A DNA stretch of 64,000 nt from CALFXN01 sp937957815 (GTDB lineage: Bacteria > Synergistota > Synergistia > Synergistales > Aminobacteriaceae), in the NCBI GenBank assembly GCA_036788195.1, contig DAIQNX010000016.1, forward strand, positions 5,459 through 69,458, in the 5' to 3' direction. Made by a program: the position numbers and the translations under genes. How positions within the stretch are numbered: the stretch's first letter is position 1; each line of letters begins with the position of its first letter. The notes under the pieces are model-generated. The model was not told the DNA's origin. It did no database searches and worked only from the letters and a program-made list of their open reading frames with translations. Shown piece by piece: positions 57,272-64,000 of the stretch.

Positions 57272-58531
57272 TCAATCCGAATAATCGGCGCCGCTCGTAT
57301 GTTCCTGCTGAACCATTTCTGGCGAGAACTCGCTTCTCTTGTGCAGAACCTGCCGCTCCGGAGCGGCATTGTCATATCGGCGCCTTCCGATCGTCTCGAC
57401 AACCTTTTCGGCCGTACCTTCAGCGTGAAACGCCTTCAGGAAGCGCGTCGCCCATTCTTCCGTCTCCGCAACGATGCGATCGATACACGGTTTCGGCTCG
57501 TTCATGATCGCCTCGCCAAAAGGCAGATTCGCTTTTTTGTAATCCCCGCTCTTCCGGCTGTATTTCTTTCCGTCGGCCCAATCGACGATCTGGTTCCAAA
57601 GGTCCGTGGAAATTCCACGGTCGGTCTCTTTAACGTAGGAGCCGTTCTCGATGACAGCATTCCCGGTATCAAGGTCCATCTTCAGACCGAAAACAATGTT
57701 CTGGAAAAGAGTCGCTACGTTCCCTTTGGCGATTCCGTAACGATTGAAACGTGAGACTTTCGCGAGCGGCGTCCCCGAGATGCCATGTTGCGCGATAGAC
57801 ACTCCGTACGGACGAATCGCATTGGCAATCTCAAGCGTACGGTCGAGATCGATCCCCTCATGCTGCCCTGTCGACGTGTCGTACGTTCCGTGCAGACTTC
57901 CGTTCGAAATCGCGAGAAGGTCAGGGTTGATCCCCCACGAGTTCAACCCACCGATGAAAAAGAGCGCTTCCCTGACCGTTGACAATTCTCCGGGACCCTT
58001 TATTTCTCCAACCTCGACCTCGAGCCCGAGATATGACGGAATGCTCATACAGACATCCCGCGTCGCGCACAGGTTCTCCCAGTCGGCAAGGTGAGATGCG
58101 TCCACGGCAAAAGACGTCCAGCCCCTCCGAACGAGATCGGGAATATGCGCAACCGACTTCTGGACATCTTCGGCAGATTTTATGCCATAGTGATCCACGT
58201 GAAGCCCGAAAATAACCCCGTGCCCCAGTTCGGCCGAAAATCGGGCGGCATATTCGGGCAGCGACGCGAAGGATCCGTAACAATAAGAATCCTCCGATTT
58301 CGCGATTTCGATGTAGACGGCGGCGTTACATGCCTTGGCGGCTTTGAGCACTCCCTTGACCGTCAAAGGACTCCTGGCGTTAGCCGCGAGAACGATCGCT
58401 TCATTCTCCCGCGCCGCAGCGACGATATCCCTCCCGCTCACCAGTCCAAGTTTCTCTGACCCCCAAAGCGCCCTGACATTCAGAGGACGCTTCGCGAGCA
58501 TTTCCCGATATGCGCTTCCTCCCGTATCCAT
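57272..58531 (-). CDS. Class II fructose-bisphosphate aldolase family protein
   Basis: 419 residues from ATG 58531. Metal-dependent class II aldolase pattern: GLHVDHYGIKS (zinc and catalytic residues), FAVDASHLADWEN, EVEVGEIKGPGE, LAISNGSLHGTYD with a zinc His and phosphate loop, and SIAQHGISGTP. Longer than usual FbaA (285-360) with an ~80-residue C-terminal extension containing EPKPCIDRIVAETEEWATRF. Likely cleaves fructose-1,6-bisphosphate or a related ketose phosphate; exact substrate is uncertain. Own promoter and terminator. Confidence 0.85.
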   Translation of the reverse strand: MDTGGSAYREMLAKRPLNVRALWGSEKLGLVSGRDIVAAARENEAIVLAANARSPLTVKGVLKAAKACNAAVYIEIAKSEDSYCYGSFASLPEYAARFSAELGHGVIFGLHVDHYGIKSAEDVQKSVAHIPDLVRRGWTSFAVDASHLADWENLCATRDVCMSIPSYLGLEVEVGEIKGPGELSTVREALFFIGGLNSWGINPDLLAISNGSLHGTYDTSTGQHEGIDLDRTLEIANAIRPYGVSIAQHGISGTPLAKVSRFNRYGIAKGNVATLFQNIVFGLKMDLDTGNAVIENGSYVKETDRGISTDLWNQIVDWADGKKYSRKSGDYKKANLPFGEAIMNEPKPCIDRIVAETEEWATRFLKAFHAEGTAEKVVETIGRRRYDNAAPERQVLHKRSEFSPEMVQQEHTSGADYSD

Positions 58532-58584
58532 AGAAAAAGCACTTCCCTTCTCCGATAATACGGCGCAATCAGCCGCATTCTGCA

Positions 58585-58612
58585 ACAATAACACGCGAAT
58601 CGTGTCCGTCAA
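58585..58612 (-). promoter_or_regulatory. Promoter of the class II aldolase gene
   Basis: TTGACG (58607-58612), 16-base spacer, TATTGT (58585-58590). Confidence 0.5.
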
Positions 58613-58658
58613 GAGAACAGGGGAAAAAGTCCGTTCCGCGCCCCTCCGGAATCGAAGG

Positions 58659-58687
58659 TTGACAGCTTCGTTGAAGGTTATTATAAT
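58659..58687 (+). promoter_or_regulatory. tRNA-Ala promoter (full consensus)
   Basis: TTGACA (58659-58664), exactly 17 bases, TATAAT (58682-58687): a perfect housekeeping-sigma promoter. The mature tRNA begins 17 bases later. Confidence 0.93.
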
Positions 58688-58704
58688 ACCTTCGTTTGCG
58701 ATCC

Positions 58705-58780
<76 letters not shown>

Positions 58781-58805
58781 TTACGAAAATACTTTCTCTT
58801 TTTGA

Positions 58806-58841
58806 TAGCGCCTTCCGACTTTCGCGGAAGGCGCTTTTTTT
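58806..58841 (+). terminator. Terminator after tRNA-Ala
   Basis: Stem AGCGCCTTCCG/CGGAAGGCGCT followed by TTTTTTT. The end overlaps the -35 region proposed for speD. Confidence 0.93.
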
Positions 58842-58868
58842 CTCATTGGAAGCGATCAACGGTATAAT
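58840..58868 (+). promoter_or_regulatory. speD promoter
   Basis: TTCTCA (58840-58845), 17-base spacer, perfect TATAAT (58863-58868). Confidence 0.55.
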
Positions 58869-58910
58869 TATATTTATTCGTCCAAATCAGCACTCGGAGG
58901 AGGGATTTCA

Positions 58911-59315
58911 ATGTCCCCAAAGGGCTTTCATTTCATTGTCGAGGCATCCGGCTGCAGTGCAGTCATCAGTCAGGTCGACCGTCTTCAGGAGATCCTCGTT
59001 GAAGCGGCTAAACGGGCAAACGCCCAAGTGTGGTCCGTTTCGTTCCACAAGTTCCCTCCCCACGGCGTGAGCGGTGTAGTCGTCATCAGTGAATCGCATC
59101 TTTCCGTACATACGTGGCCCGAAGTGAACTACATGGCGCTCGACATTTACACCTGCGGAGAAAGTAGCCTTCCCGAGGTCGCTGTCAATTACGTTCTTGA
59201 GCAAATTGACGCCCAGCACACGCATATCACAGAAATTACAAGAGGGCTCGATGACGGGGACAAAGAGTTCTACCATTCTTTCGTCACGTGGGAAGAGAGA
59301 AAGAGATCCTCGTGA
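58911..59315 (+). CDS. speD: S-adenosylmethionine decarboxylase proenzyme
   Basis: 134 residues, class 1b bacterial/archaeal type. Self-cleaves at Glu61-Ser62 in SESHLSVHTWPE to make the pyruvoyl group; His67 and Cys82 are the processing and catalytic residues. Makes decarboxylated SAM, the aminopropyl donor for spermidine. GGAGGAGGG ribosome site. No spermidine synthase follows; the gene stands alone between tRNA genes. Confidence 0.97.
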   Translation: MSPKGFHFIVEASGCSAVISQVDRLQEILVEAAKRANAQVWSVSFHKFPPHGVSGVVVISESHLSVHTWPEVNYMALDIYTCGESSLPEVAVNYVLEQIDAQHTHITEITRGLDDGDKEFYHSFVTWEERKRSS

Positions 59316-59402
59316 TAAAGCTCTTCTCCGCAAAAATACGGCAGCGAATAAAAACCACAGATCGGAAATCTGTACGGTGGATGTAGCCGGTCTCGAAACC
59401 AT

Positions 59403-59433
59403 AAAAAAAGCGCTCTTCCATCAAGAAGAGCGC
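59403..59433 (-). terminator. Terminator after tRNA-Gln/tRNA-Glu
   Basis: Stem GCGCTCTTC/GAAGAGCGC (59410-59433) followed by TTTTTTTA on the minus strand. Confidence 0.93.
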
Positions 59434-59442
59434 CTCTGCTTT

Positions 59443-59518
59443 TGGTAGCCCCAACGGGATTCGAACCCGTGTTTTAACCTTGAGAGGGTTACGACCTAGG
59501 CCACTAGTCGATGGGGCC
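59443..59518 (-). tRNA. tRNA-Glu (anticodon CTC)
   Basis: 76 bases with CCA. Acceptor GGCCCCA/TGGGGCT with a G-U first pair, anticodon loop CTCTCAA between TAACC/GGTTA, T-arm CGGGTTCGAATCCCG. Confidence 0.95.
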
Positions 59519-59523
59519 GCATT

Positions 59524-59598
59524 TGGCTGGGGAACGTGGATTCGAACCACGATCGCCTGATCCAGAGTCAGGTGTCCTGCCGTTGGACGATTCCCCAG
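59524..59598 (-). tRNA. tRNA-Gln (anticodon CTG)
   Basis: 75 bases with CCA. Acceptor CTGGGGA/TCCCCAG, anticodon loop CTCTGGA between CCTGA/TCAGG. Five bases upstream of tRNA-Glu in the same transcript. Confidence 0.96.
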
Positions 59599-59620
59599 TA
59601 CCTTCGCAACTGACTTGGGG

Positions 59621-59649
59621 ATATTACCAGACCATAACAGGGATTGCAA
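59621..59649 (-). promoter_or_regulatory. tRNA-Gln/tRNA-Glu promoter
   Basis: TTGCAA (59644-59649), 17-base spacer, TAATAT (59621-59626), ending 22 bases before the tRNA-Gln 5' end. Confidence 0.55.
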
Positions 59650-59746
59650 GACCAGAGAAATTTTCGGACCTTTCAGTCTTCAATAGACATCTCGGATGGA
59701 TGCCTCGTGCAAATACGTTACGCCGCAAAAAAAACTTCCTTCATCT

Positions 59747-60619
59747 TCATTTCTTCGTACATACGGTTGATGATTCCCGAGAAAGACGCTCAAGCAATAT
59801 CGAGGCGTTTTCAGAAAGAATTCGTTTGAGATCCTCCTCTTCCAAACATGCGCTTTCCCAGAGCGACGCATAACGGTGATACGGAAGTATGGGGAAATCC
59901 GAGCCAAAAACGAGTTTTTTCAAGACGCCTGCGCTCCTGATGGTTTTGAGGATCTCGGCTGAATACAGCCAGGGAAAAGCGGCAGTGTCATACCATACAT
60001 TCGAAAGAATCAGTCGAAGCTCCGGCATCAATTCGTACTGCCACAATCCCCCCCCGAAGTGAGCGAAGACAACGACCGATTCGGGGTGGTTTGTACAGAA
60101 AACCGTCGCTTCTTTTGGGCCTACATTCCCTTTCCCGGGATATCCATGTCCAACAGGTTCTGCCGAGTGGAACAAAAGAAACATCCCGGTTTCGTGAGCG
60201 ACGGAGGCGAGCCTCCACGTCTGTCTCATATCCGTCAGATCGAACCCCTGCCCTTGGGGAAAGAGTTCTCCGATGCCTATCATCCCTGCTTCGCGGCACC
60301 TGAAGATCTCGTTCTCACACCCGGTATGAGTTGGCGATACAACAGCGAGTCCCCGGAGCAGATCCGGGAAACGTCTGATCCCTTCGAGAACGTAATCGTT
60401 ACAGAGACGACATAATCCCTGATCCGCGAACGCAAAACCGAAGATCCACGACTCCGAAATCCCGCTCGTTTTCATGGTACCGACGACATCATCGACCGTC
60501 GCCCAACGATGCACCTTGCTTCGAGCGAGCTGCGCGAAATGCTCTTCTCTTTCCGCTATATGCTCCCAGTTGCGGATGATTTCCGGCGGATAGACGTGAA
60601 CGTGCGTATCACGCATCAT
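59747..60619 (-). CDS. Amidohydrolase family protein (amidohydrolase 2 type)
   Basis: 290-residue TIM-barrel metal hydrolase. RDTHVHVYPPE at the start (HxH metal site), LFHSAEPVGHG, VVFAHFGGGLWQYEL and FGSDFPILPYHRY supply further ligands. Pattern fits the amidohydrolase 2/TIM-barrel decarboxylase-hydrolase group; substrate unknown. ATG 60619 has GAGGAG eight bases upstream. Placed just after the rplL terminator, so it is not part of the ribosomal operon unless read-through occurs. Confidence 0.82.
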   Translation of the reverse strand: MMRDTHVHVYPPEIIRNWEHIAEREEHFAQLARSKVHRWATVDDVVGTMKTSGISESWIFGFAFADQGLCRLCNDYVLEGIRRFPDLLRGLAVVSPTHTGCENEIFRCREAGMIGIGELFPQGQGFDLTDMRQTWRLASVAHETGMFLLFHSAEPVGHGYPGKGNVGPKEATVFCTNHPESVVVFAHFGGGLWQYELMPELRLILSNVWYDTAAFPWLYSAEILKTIRSAGVLKKLVFGSDFPILPYHRYASLWESACLEEEDLKRILSENASILLERLSRESSTVCTKK

Positions 60620-60639
60620 CTTTGTTTCTCCTCGAAATG

Positions 60640-60665
60640 AAAAAGGGCGGCGTGAATCGCCGCCC
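60640..60665 (-). terminator. Terminator after rplL
   Basis: 8-bp perfect GC stem GGGCGGCG/CGCCGCCC with a 5-base loop (60645-60665), then TTTTTC on the minus strand. Ends the secE-rplL transcript, so rpoBC is not co-transcribed with it. Confidence 0.93.
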
Positions 60666-60685
60666 TGAAGATCGTCTTGCCCGAA

Positions 60686-61066
60686 CTACTTGACTTCGAC
60701 TTCCGCACCGGCCTCGACGAGCTTTTTCTTGATCTCCTCGGCCTCTTCCTTGCTGACGCCTTCCTTGACAGCCTTCGGAGGATTGTCGACAAGTTCCTTC
60801 GCTTCCTTCAGTCCAAGTCCGGTAAGCTCGCGAACGACTTTGATGACGCCGATCTTGTTGGCGCCGGGAGCCTTGTAAACGACATCGAATTCGGTCTTTT
60901 CCTCTTCCGCAGCAGCCGCGGCAGCACCGGGCATCGCCATCATCGGCATCGCCATGGCGGGAGCGGAAGCGGACACGCCGAATTTCTCCTCAAGAGCCTT
61001 GACGAGCTCAGAGAGCTCAAGGACTGTCATTCCTTCGATAGCCTGAATCAGTTCATCACGGGTCAT
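60686..61066 (-). CDS. rplL: 50S ribosomal protein L7/L12
   Basis: 126 residues. N-terminal dimerisation helices (IQAIEGMTVLELSELVKALEE), Ala/Gly/Met-rich hinge (about 38-55), C-terminal factor-binding domain with KIGVIKVVRELTGLGLKEAK. Stalk protein recruiting translation factors. Confidence 0.99.
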   Translation of the reverse strand: MTRDELIQAIEGMTVLELSELVKALEEKFGVSASAPAMAMPMMAMPGAAAAAAEEEKTEFDVVYKAPGANKIGVIKVVRELTGLGLKEAKELVDNPPKAVKEGVSKEEAEEIKKKLVEAGAEVEVK

Positions 61067-61110
61067 GGATGTTCCTCCTTCGAAATATATCCGGTAGCGG
61101 TACTATGCCG

Positions 61111-61644
61111 CTACGCAGCTTTTTCCTTCTGATCCCTGATCTGGGACAGTACCGTTGCCAGAGAACGAATTGGCCCAGAAAGCACGGTAACAAGTCCGGT
61201 AAGCGGTGCCGCAATCGTACGAACTGTCATGGCGATCATGACGTCCTTCGACGGCATATCGGCAAGCGCCAGTACCTGAGCCGATGTTAACTGAGCCTTT
61301 TCAAGCACACCGGCCTTGATTTCCAGTTCCTTGTTCGCCTTGTCGGAGACGAATTCTTTTAAAGCCTTTGCTACCGCAACGGGGTCACCGTACGCGATCG
61401 TGTAAATATTCGGCCCGAGAACGGATTCTTCCTTGAAGGAGGTCATTCCGGCTTCTTTCATCGCGATCTTGAAAAGGGTATTCTTCGCGACTTTCATTTC
61501 TCCACCGGCCTGACGGACTTTGGCACGAAGGCTCGTGATCTTTCCCACGGTCATCCCGCGATACTCGGCCACGAAAACCGCCTGAGCCTTCTCAAGCTTT
61601 TCACGAAGCTCATCAACCTGTTCGAACTTCACTGTCGCAGGCAT
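61111..61644 (-). CDS. rplJ: 50S ribosomal protein L10
   Basis: 177 residues. AVFVAEYRGMTVGKITSLR and VAKNTLFKIAMKEAG are L10 signatures; the C-terminal helix binds L7/L12. Preceded by an L10 leader through which L10-L12 probably represses its own synthesis. AGGGAGGTGA ribosome site. Confidence 0.99.
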   Translation of the reverse strand: MPATVKFEQVDELREKLEKAQAVFVAEYRGMTVGKITSLRAKVRQAGGEMKVAKNTLFKIAMKEAGMTSFKEESVLGPNIYTIAYGDPVAVAKALKEFVSDKANKELEIKAGVLEKAQLTSAQVLALADMPSKDVMIAMTVRTIAAPLTGLVTVLSGPIRSLATVLSQIRDQKEKAA

Positions 61645-61664
61645 TCATTCACCTCCCTTCGCAA

Positions 61665-61691
61665 TAAAAAAACCCGGGCATATGGCCCGGG
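61665..61691 (-). terminator. Attenuator hairpin in the L10 leader
   Basis: Stem CCCGGGC/GCCCGGG with an intervening ATAT-type loop, then eight T on the minus strand, 21 bases upstream of rplJ. Sits inside an operon, so it acts as a conditional terminator. Confidence 0.85.
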
Positions 61692-61815
61692 AGAAAGTAC
61701 GGCAAGACACCGCTGGTCTTCCCGTAATCTGTCTTCACAGGCCTCGGCGGGGTTTTCACGCCGGAGGCGTCCCGCTGTCTTGAGCCGTGGTGCACAGGAG
61801 AAAATATCTGTATAC
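61692..61815 (-). ncRNA. Ribosomal protein L10 leader
   Basis: The 186-base rplA-rplJ gap holds a structured leader containing GACAGCGGGACGCC and CCCCGCCGAGGCCTGT segments, resembling the L10-leader family known from many bacteria, followed by a terminator hairpin. Limits are approximate. Confidence 0.8.
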
Positions 61816-61830
61816 GCTATACAGGCACCG

Positions 61831-62541
61831 TTACTCTCCGGAAACCTCTTTCGAAGCTGAAGCCGTATCAATCCGGATTCCGGGGCCCATTGTCGGAGCA
61901 ATCGCCAGACTCTTCACATATGTTCCTTTCACGGAAGCAGGGCGAGCCTTCAGAATGGCGCGGAACAAAGCCTTTGCGTTTTCATAGAGTTCATCCGCGC
62001 TGAAACGCTTCTTTCCGATGCTGTTGTGAACTATCGCGAACTTATCGACACGAAACTCGACACGACCGGCTTTGATTTCCTTGACCGCGTCGGCGATATC
62101 GAACGTGACGGTTCCTGTTTTCGCGCTGGGCATGAGGCCCCGTGGACCGAGCGTTTTTCCGAGACGACCTACTGACTTCATCATATCGGGAGTCGCTATC
62201 ACGGCATCGAAATCAAGCCATCCCCCCGAGATCCTCTGGACAAGATCCTCTCCGCCCACAAAGTCTGCTCCCGCATCCTCAGCCTCTTTGATCTTCTCTC
62301 CCTGAGTGATGACGAGGAGTTTCTTCGAAATACCCGTCCCATAAGGGAGTGCAACGGTGCTCCGCACCTGTTGGTCGGCATGACGAGGATCGACATTCAG
62401 CCGGACATGCATCTCCATGCTCTCGTCGAACTTCGCTGTCGCAATCTCCTTGAAAAGATCCACTGCTTCTCTCAAGGTGTAGAGCTTCGCCTTGTCTACC
62501 TTGGCTTCAATTTCCTTAAAACGCTTGCTTTTTACGGTCAT
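61831..62541 (-). CDS. rplA: 50S ribosomal protein L1
   Basis: 236 residues. SKRFKEIEAKVDKAKLYTLR at the start, GTGISKKLLVITQGEK, LGPRGLMPSAKTGTVT and the C-terminal IAPTMGPGIRID are diagnostic. Stalk-base protein of the E site. Lies between rplK and the L10 leader. Confidence 0.99.
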   Translation of the reverse strand: MTVKSKRFKEIEAKVDKAKLYTLREAVDLFKEIATAKFDESMEMHVRLNVDPRHADQQVRSTVALPYGTGISKKLLVITQGEKIKEAEDAGADFVGGEDLVQRISGGWLDFDAVIATPDMMKSVGRLGKTLGPRGLMPSAKTGTVTFDIADAVKEIKAGRVEFRVDKFAIVHNSIGKKRFSADELYENAKALFRAILKARPASVKGTYVKSLAIAPTMGPGIRIDTASASKEVSGE

Positions 62542-62595
62542 GTCGCCCTCCTGTGGTCATAGCGAACCGTTTCGGCTCTGCCACGAGTTTTCCGG

Positions 62596-63021
62596 CTATT
62601 CGCCGATTTCAACACCCATCGAACGCGCCGTTCCTTCAACCATTCTCATGGCTGCATCGACATCGTTCGCGTTCAGGTCGACCCGCTTGAGTTCCGCAAT
62701 CTCCCTGACCTTCGTCCGCGGAAGAGTACCGACCTTTTTCTTGTTCGGTTCGCCCGAAGCATGCTCAAGTCCGAGAGCCTTCTTAATCAGAACGCTCGCC
62801 GGCGGAGTTTTCAATACAAACGTAAAACTCCGGTCGGCATATACCGTGATGATTGCAGGAATAATTAGACCTGCCTGATCACTGGTTTTCGCGTTAAACT
62901 GCTTGCAGAACTCCATAATATTGACACCATGCTGCCCCAAAGCAGGGCCGACAGGGGGTGCAGGAGTGGCCTTCCCGGCCGGCAACTGCAACTTGATCTG
63001 ACCCACTACCTTCTTGGCCAT
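62596..63021 (-). CDS. rplK: 50S ribosomal protein L11
   Basis: 141 residues. KLQLPAGKATPAPPVGPALG and GVNIMEFCKQFNAKT at the N-terminus (thiostrepton-contact proline region), KKVGTLPRTKVREIAELK and the final GTARSMGVEI are family signatures. Confidence 0.99.
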   Translation of the reverse strand: MAKKVVGQIKLQLPAGKATPAPPVGPALGQHGVNIMEFCKQFNAKTSDQAGLIIPAIITVYADRSFTFVLKTPPASVLIKKALGLEHASGEPNKKKVGTLPRTKVREIAELKRVDLNANDVDAAMRMVEGTARSMGVEIGE

Positions 63022-63073
63022 ACGTCGCTATCTCCTTCCATTTCGTGCGCCTTATAAAAAAGGGTACGGCATA

Positions 63074-63616
63074 TCAGAGCTTTTCCAGCTCTGTGTAGTC
63101 TATTTCAACAGAGGTCTCACGACCGAAGACCGTAACGACAAACTTCACCTTGCCCTTGTCGGGATTCACGCCTACGACAGGACCAACCTGCCCTTCGAAT
63201 GGACCTGTCTTGACTTTGATAACATCCCCCGGCTTGAGACTGATCTCAATCTTCGGCTTTACGTGATCCTTGCCGATCTTCCCCATGATCTCCCTGATTT
63301 CGCGGTCAGAGAGAGGGATCGGGTGATTTCCTGCGCCAACAAAACCGGTAACGCCAGGCGTATGGCGAACGACATACCACGACTGGTCGTTCATTTTCAT
63401 TTCAACGAGAACGTAGCTCGGATACAGTTTCCGGGTAACCTTCTTCGTCTTTCCTTCCTTGACGGAAAGACGCTCTTCCACAGGAACGAGAACGCTGAAG
63501 ATACATTCGTCCATACCCATCGTGGCAATCCGTTGTTCCAGATTGGCCTTTACGCGATTCTCGTACCCGGAATATGTCTGAACTATATACCAGCGGCGGC
63601 TATCATTACCATCCAT
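63074..63616 (-). CDS. nusG: Transcription termination/antitermination factor NusG
   Basis: 180 residues from ATG 63616: RRWYIVQTYSGYENRVKANL is the NGN domain, PSYVLVEM follows, and the C-terminal KOW domain has FEGQVGPVVGVNPDKGKVKF. The ATG has no close Shine-Dalgarno; a GGGAGG lies 29 bases upstream beyond a small GC hairpin. A GTG ten codons earlier is in frame but abuts that GGGAG with no spacing. Confidence 0.97.
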   Translation of the reverse strand: MDGNDSRRWYIVQTYSGYENRVKANLEQRIATMGMDECIFSVLVPVEERLSVKEGKTKKVTRKLYPSYVLVEMKMNDQSWYVVRHTPGVTGFVGAGNHPIPLSDREIREIMGKIGKDHVKPKIEISLKPGDVIKVKTGPFEGQVGPVVGVNPDKGKVKFVVTVFGRETSVEIDYTELEKL

Positions 63617-63624
63617 GCCCAAAA

Positions 63625-63642
63625 GGGGGTCTTTCGGCCCCC
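63625..63642 (-). promoter_or_regulatory. Hairpin between Shine-Dalgarno and nusG start
   Basis: GGGGG/CCCCC stem with an 8-base loop, followed by TTTT. Located between GGGAGG (63646-63651) and the ATG; folding would shorten the spacing from 29 to about 11 bases. Confidence 0.5.
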
Positions 63643-63703
63643 TCACCTCCCAGCCGTTGCAGAGATCGGTGAATCACGCATACAATTCCAACAATGGTAT
63701 TTC

Positions 63704-63886
63704 CTATCCAAAGACTCTGGAAAAAACGCCCGTCAGCGCAAGATCTATAAGACCGAGATATGCGGATACAAACAACGAAAAGGCTATGACAACAAGGGTG
63801 GAATACCAGACCTGCTTCTTGCCTGGCCACGACACTTTCTTAAGTTCGGCTTTTGCTTCACGAATGAAGCTGAGGATTGACTCCAC
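63704..63886 (-). CDS. secE: Preprotein translocase subunit SecE
   Basis: 60 residues, the short single-helix form: amphipathic FIREAKAELKKVSWPGKKQV and one membrane helix (about 30-52). Third subunit of the SecYEG channel. Classic neighbour of nusG. Confidence 0.98.
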   Translation of the reverse strand: MESILSFIREAKAELKKVSWPGKKQVWYSTLVVIAFSLFVSAYLGLIDLALTGVFSRVFG

Positions 63887-63918
63887 AATCCAGCCTCCCT
63901 TTCATATACAATAAAAAA

Positions 63919-63994
63919 TGGCAGGCCCGGCAGGATTTGAACCTGCAACCCCCGGTTTTGGAGACCAGTGCTCTGCCAATTGAGCTACGGACCT
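63919..63994 (-). tRNA. tRNA-Trp (anticodon CCA)
   Basis: 76 bases including CCA. Acceptor AGGTCCG/CGGGCCT, anticodon loop CTCCAAA between CTGGT/ACCGG, T-arm GCAGGTTCAAATCCTGC. It lies just upstream of secE and is probably co-transcribed with it. Confidence 0.96.
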
Positions 63995-64000
63995 GCGAGC

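Overview
The window reads as a continuous piece of bacterial chromosome made almost entirely of housekeeping genes. No rRNA, CRISPR array, insertion sequence or prophage was seen. Coding density is very high and nearly everything lies on the minus strand; only tRNA-Ala, speD and a hydrogenase-maturation-type protease are on the plus strand. Genes for an outer-membrane lipid export system (lptB with an LptA/OstA-like protein) point to a didermic cell, while gene neighbourhoods such as minCDE beside mreBCD, and RNase G beside a DUF2344 protein, look Firmicutes-like. Together with a beta' subunit carrying a large insertion upstream of the active site, this suggests a Synergistota-type organism. 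That placement is an inference from gene content, not a measured phylogeny. A run of 99 N at 38709-38807 shows this is a draft or metagenome assembly.

Layout from the right-hand end, in the direction of minus-strand transcription: tRNA-Trp, secE, nusG, rplK, rplA, an L10 leader with attenuator, rplJ, rplL and a strong terminator (60.6-64 kb); an amidohydrolase; a tRNA-Gln/tRNA-Glu transcript; plus-strand tRNA-Ala and speD (58.7-59.3 kb); a class II aldolase; thrC and an unusual homoserine kinase with an aspartokinase-type ACT tail (54.6-58.5 kb); lptA-like and lptB; the lone plus-strand protease; murJ, a small exported protein and tsaD; CIRCE-controlled groES-groEL; guaA; an AI-2E family exporter; the membrane pyrophosphatase hppA; dnaG; an S4-domain protein with enolase; a rex gene broken by the assembly gap; yajC and secDF (35.7-38.4 kb).

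From 35.5 to 9.9 kb there is a 22-gene same-strand run with no terminator that I can see and gaps of at most about 40 bp. It contains a radical SAM/SPASM protein, lapA, recJ, relA/spoT, dtd, an MBL hydrolase, radC, mreBCD, mrdA, minCDE, rodA, a second radical SAM protein, its DUF2344 partner, RNase G, smc, two methyltransferases and metG. A terminator then separates tatD, tgt and tsaC. tRNA-Leu with its own promoter and terminator follows, and finally rpoB and the first 1000 codons of rpoC, which runs off the left edge.

The most unusual points are the ThrB-ACT fusion; the separation of rpoBC from rplJL by about 54 kb; the long cell-shape, division and stringent-response gene run; and a hairpin that may bring the nusG Shine-Dalgarno sequence into place.
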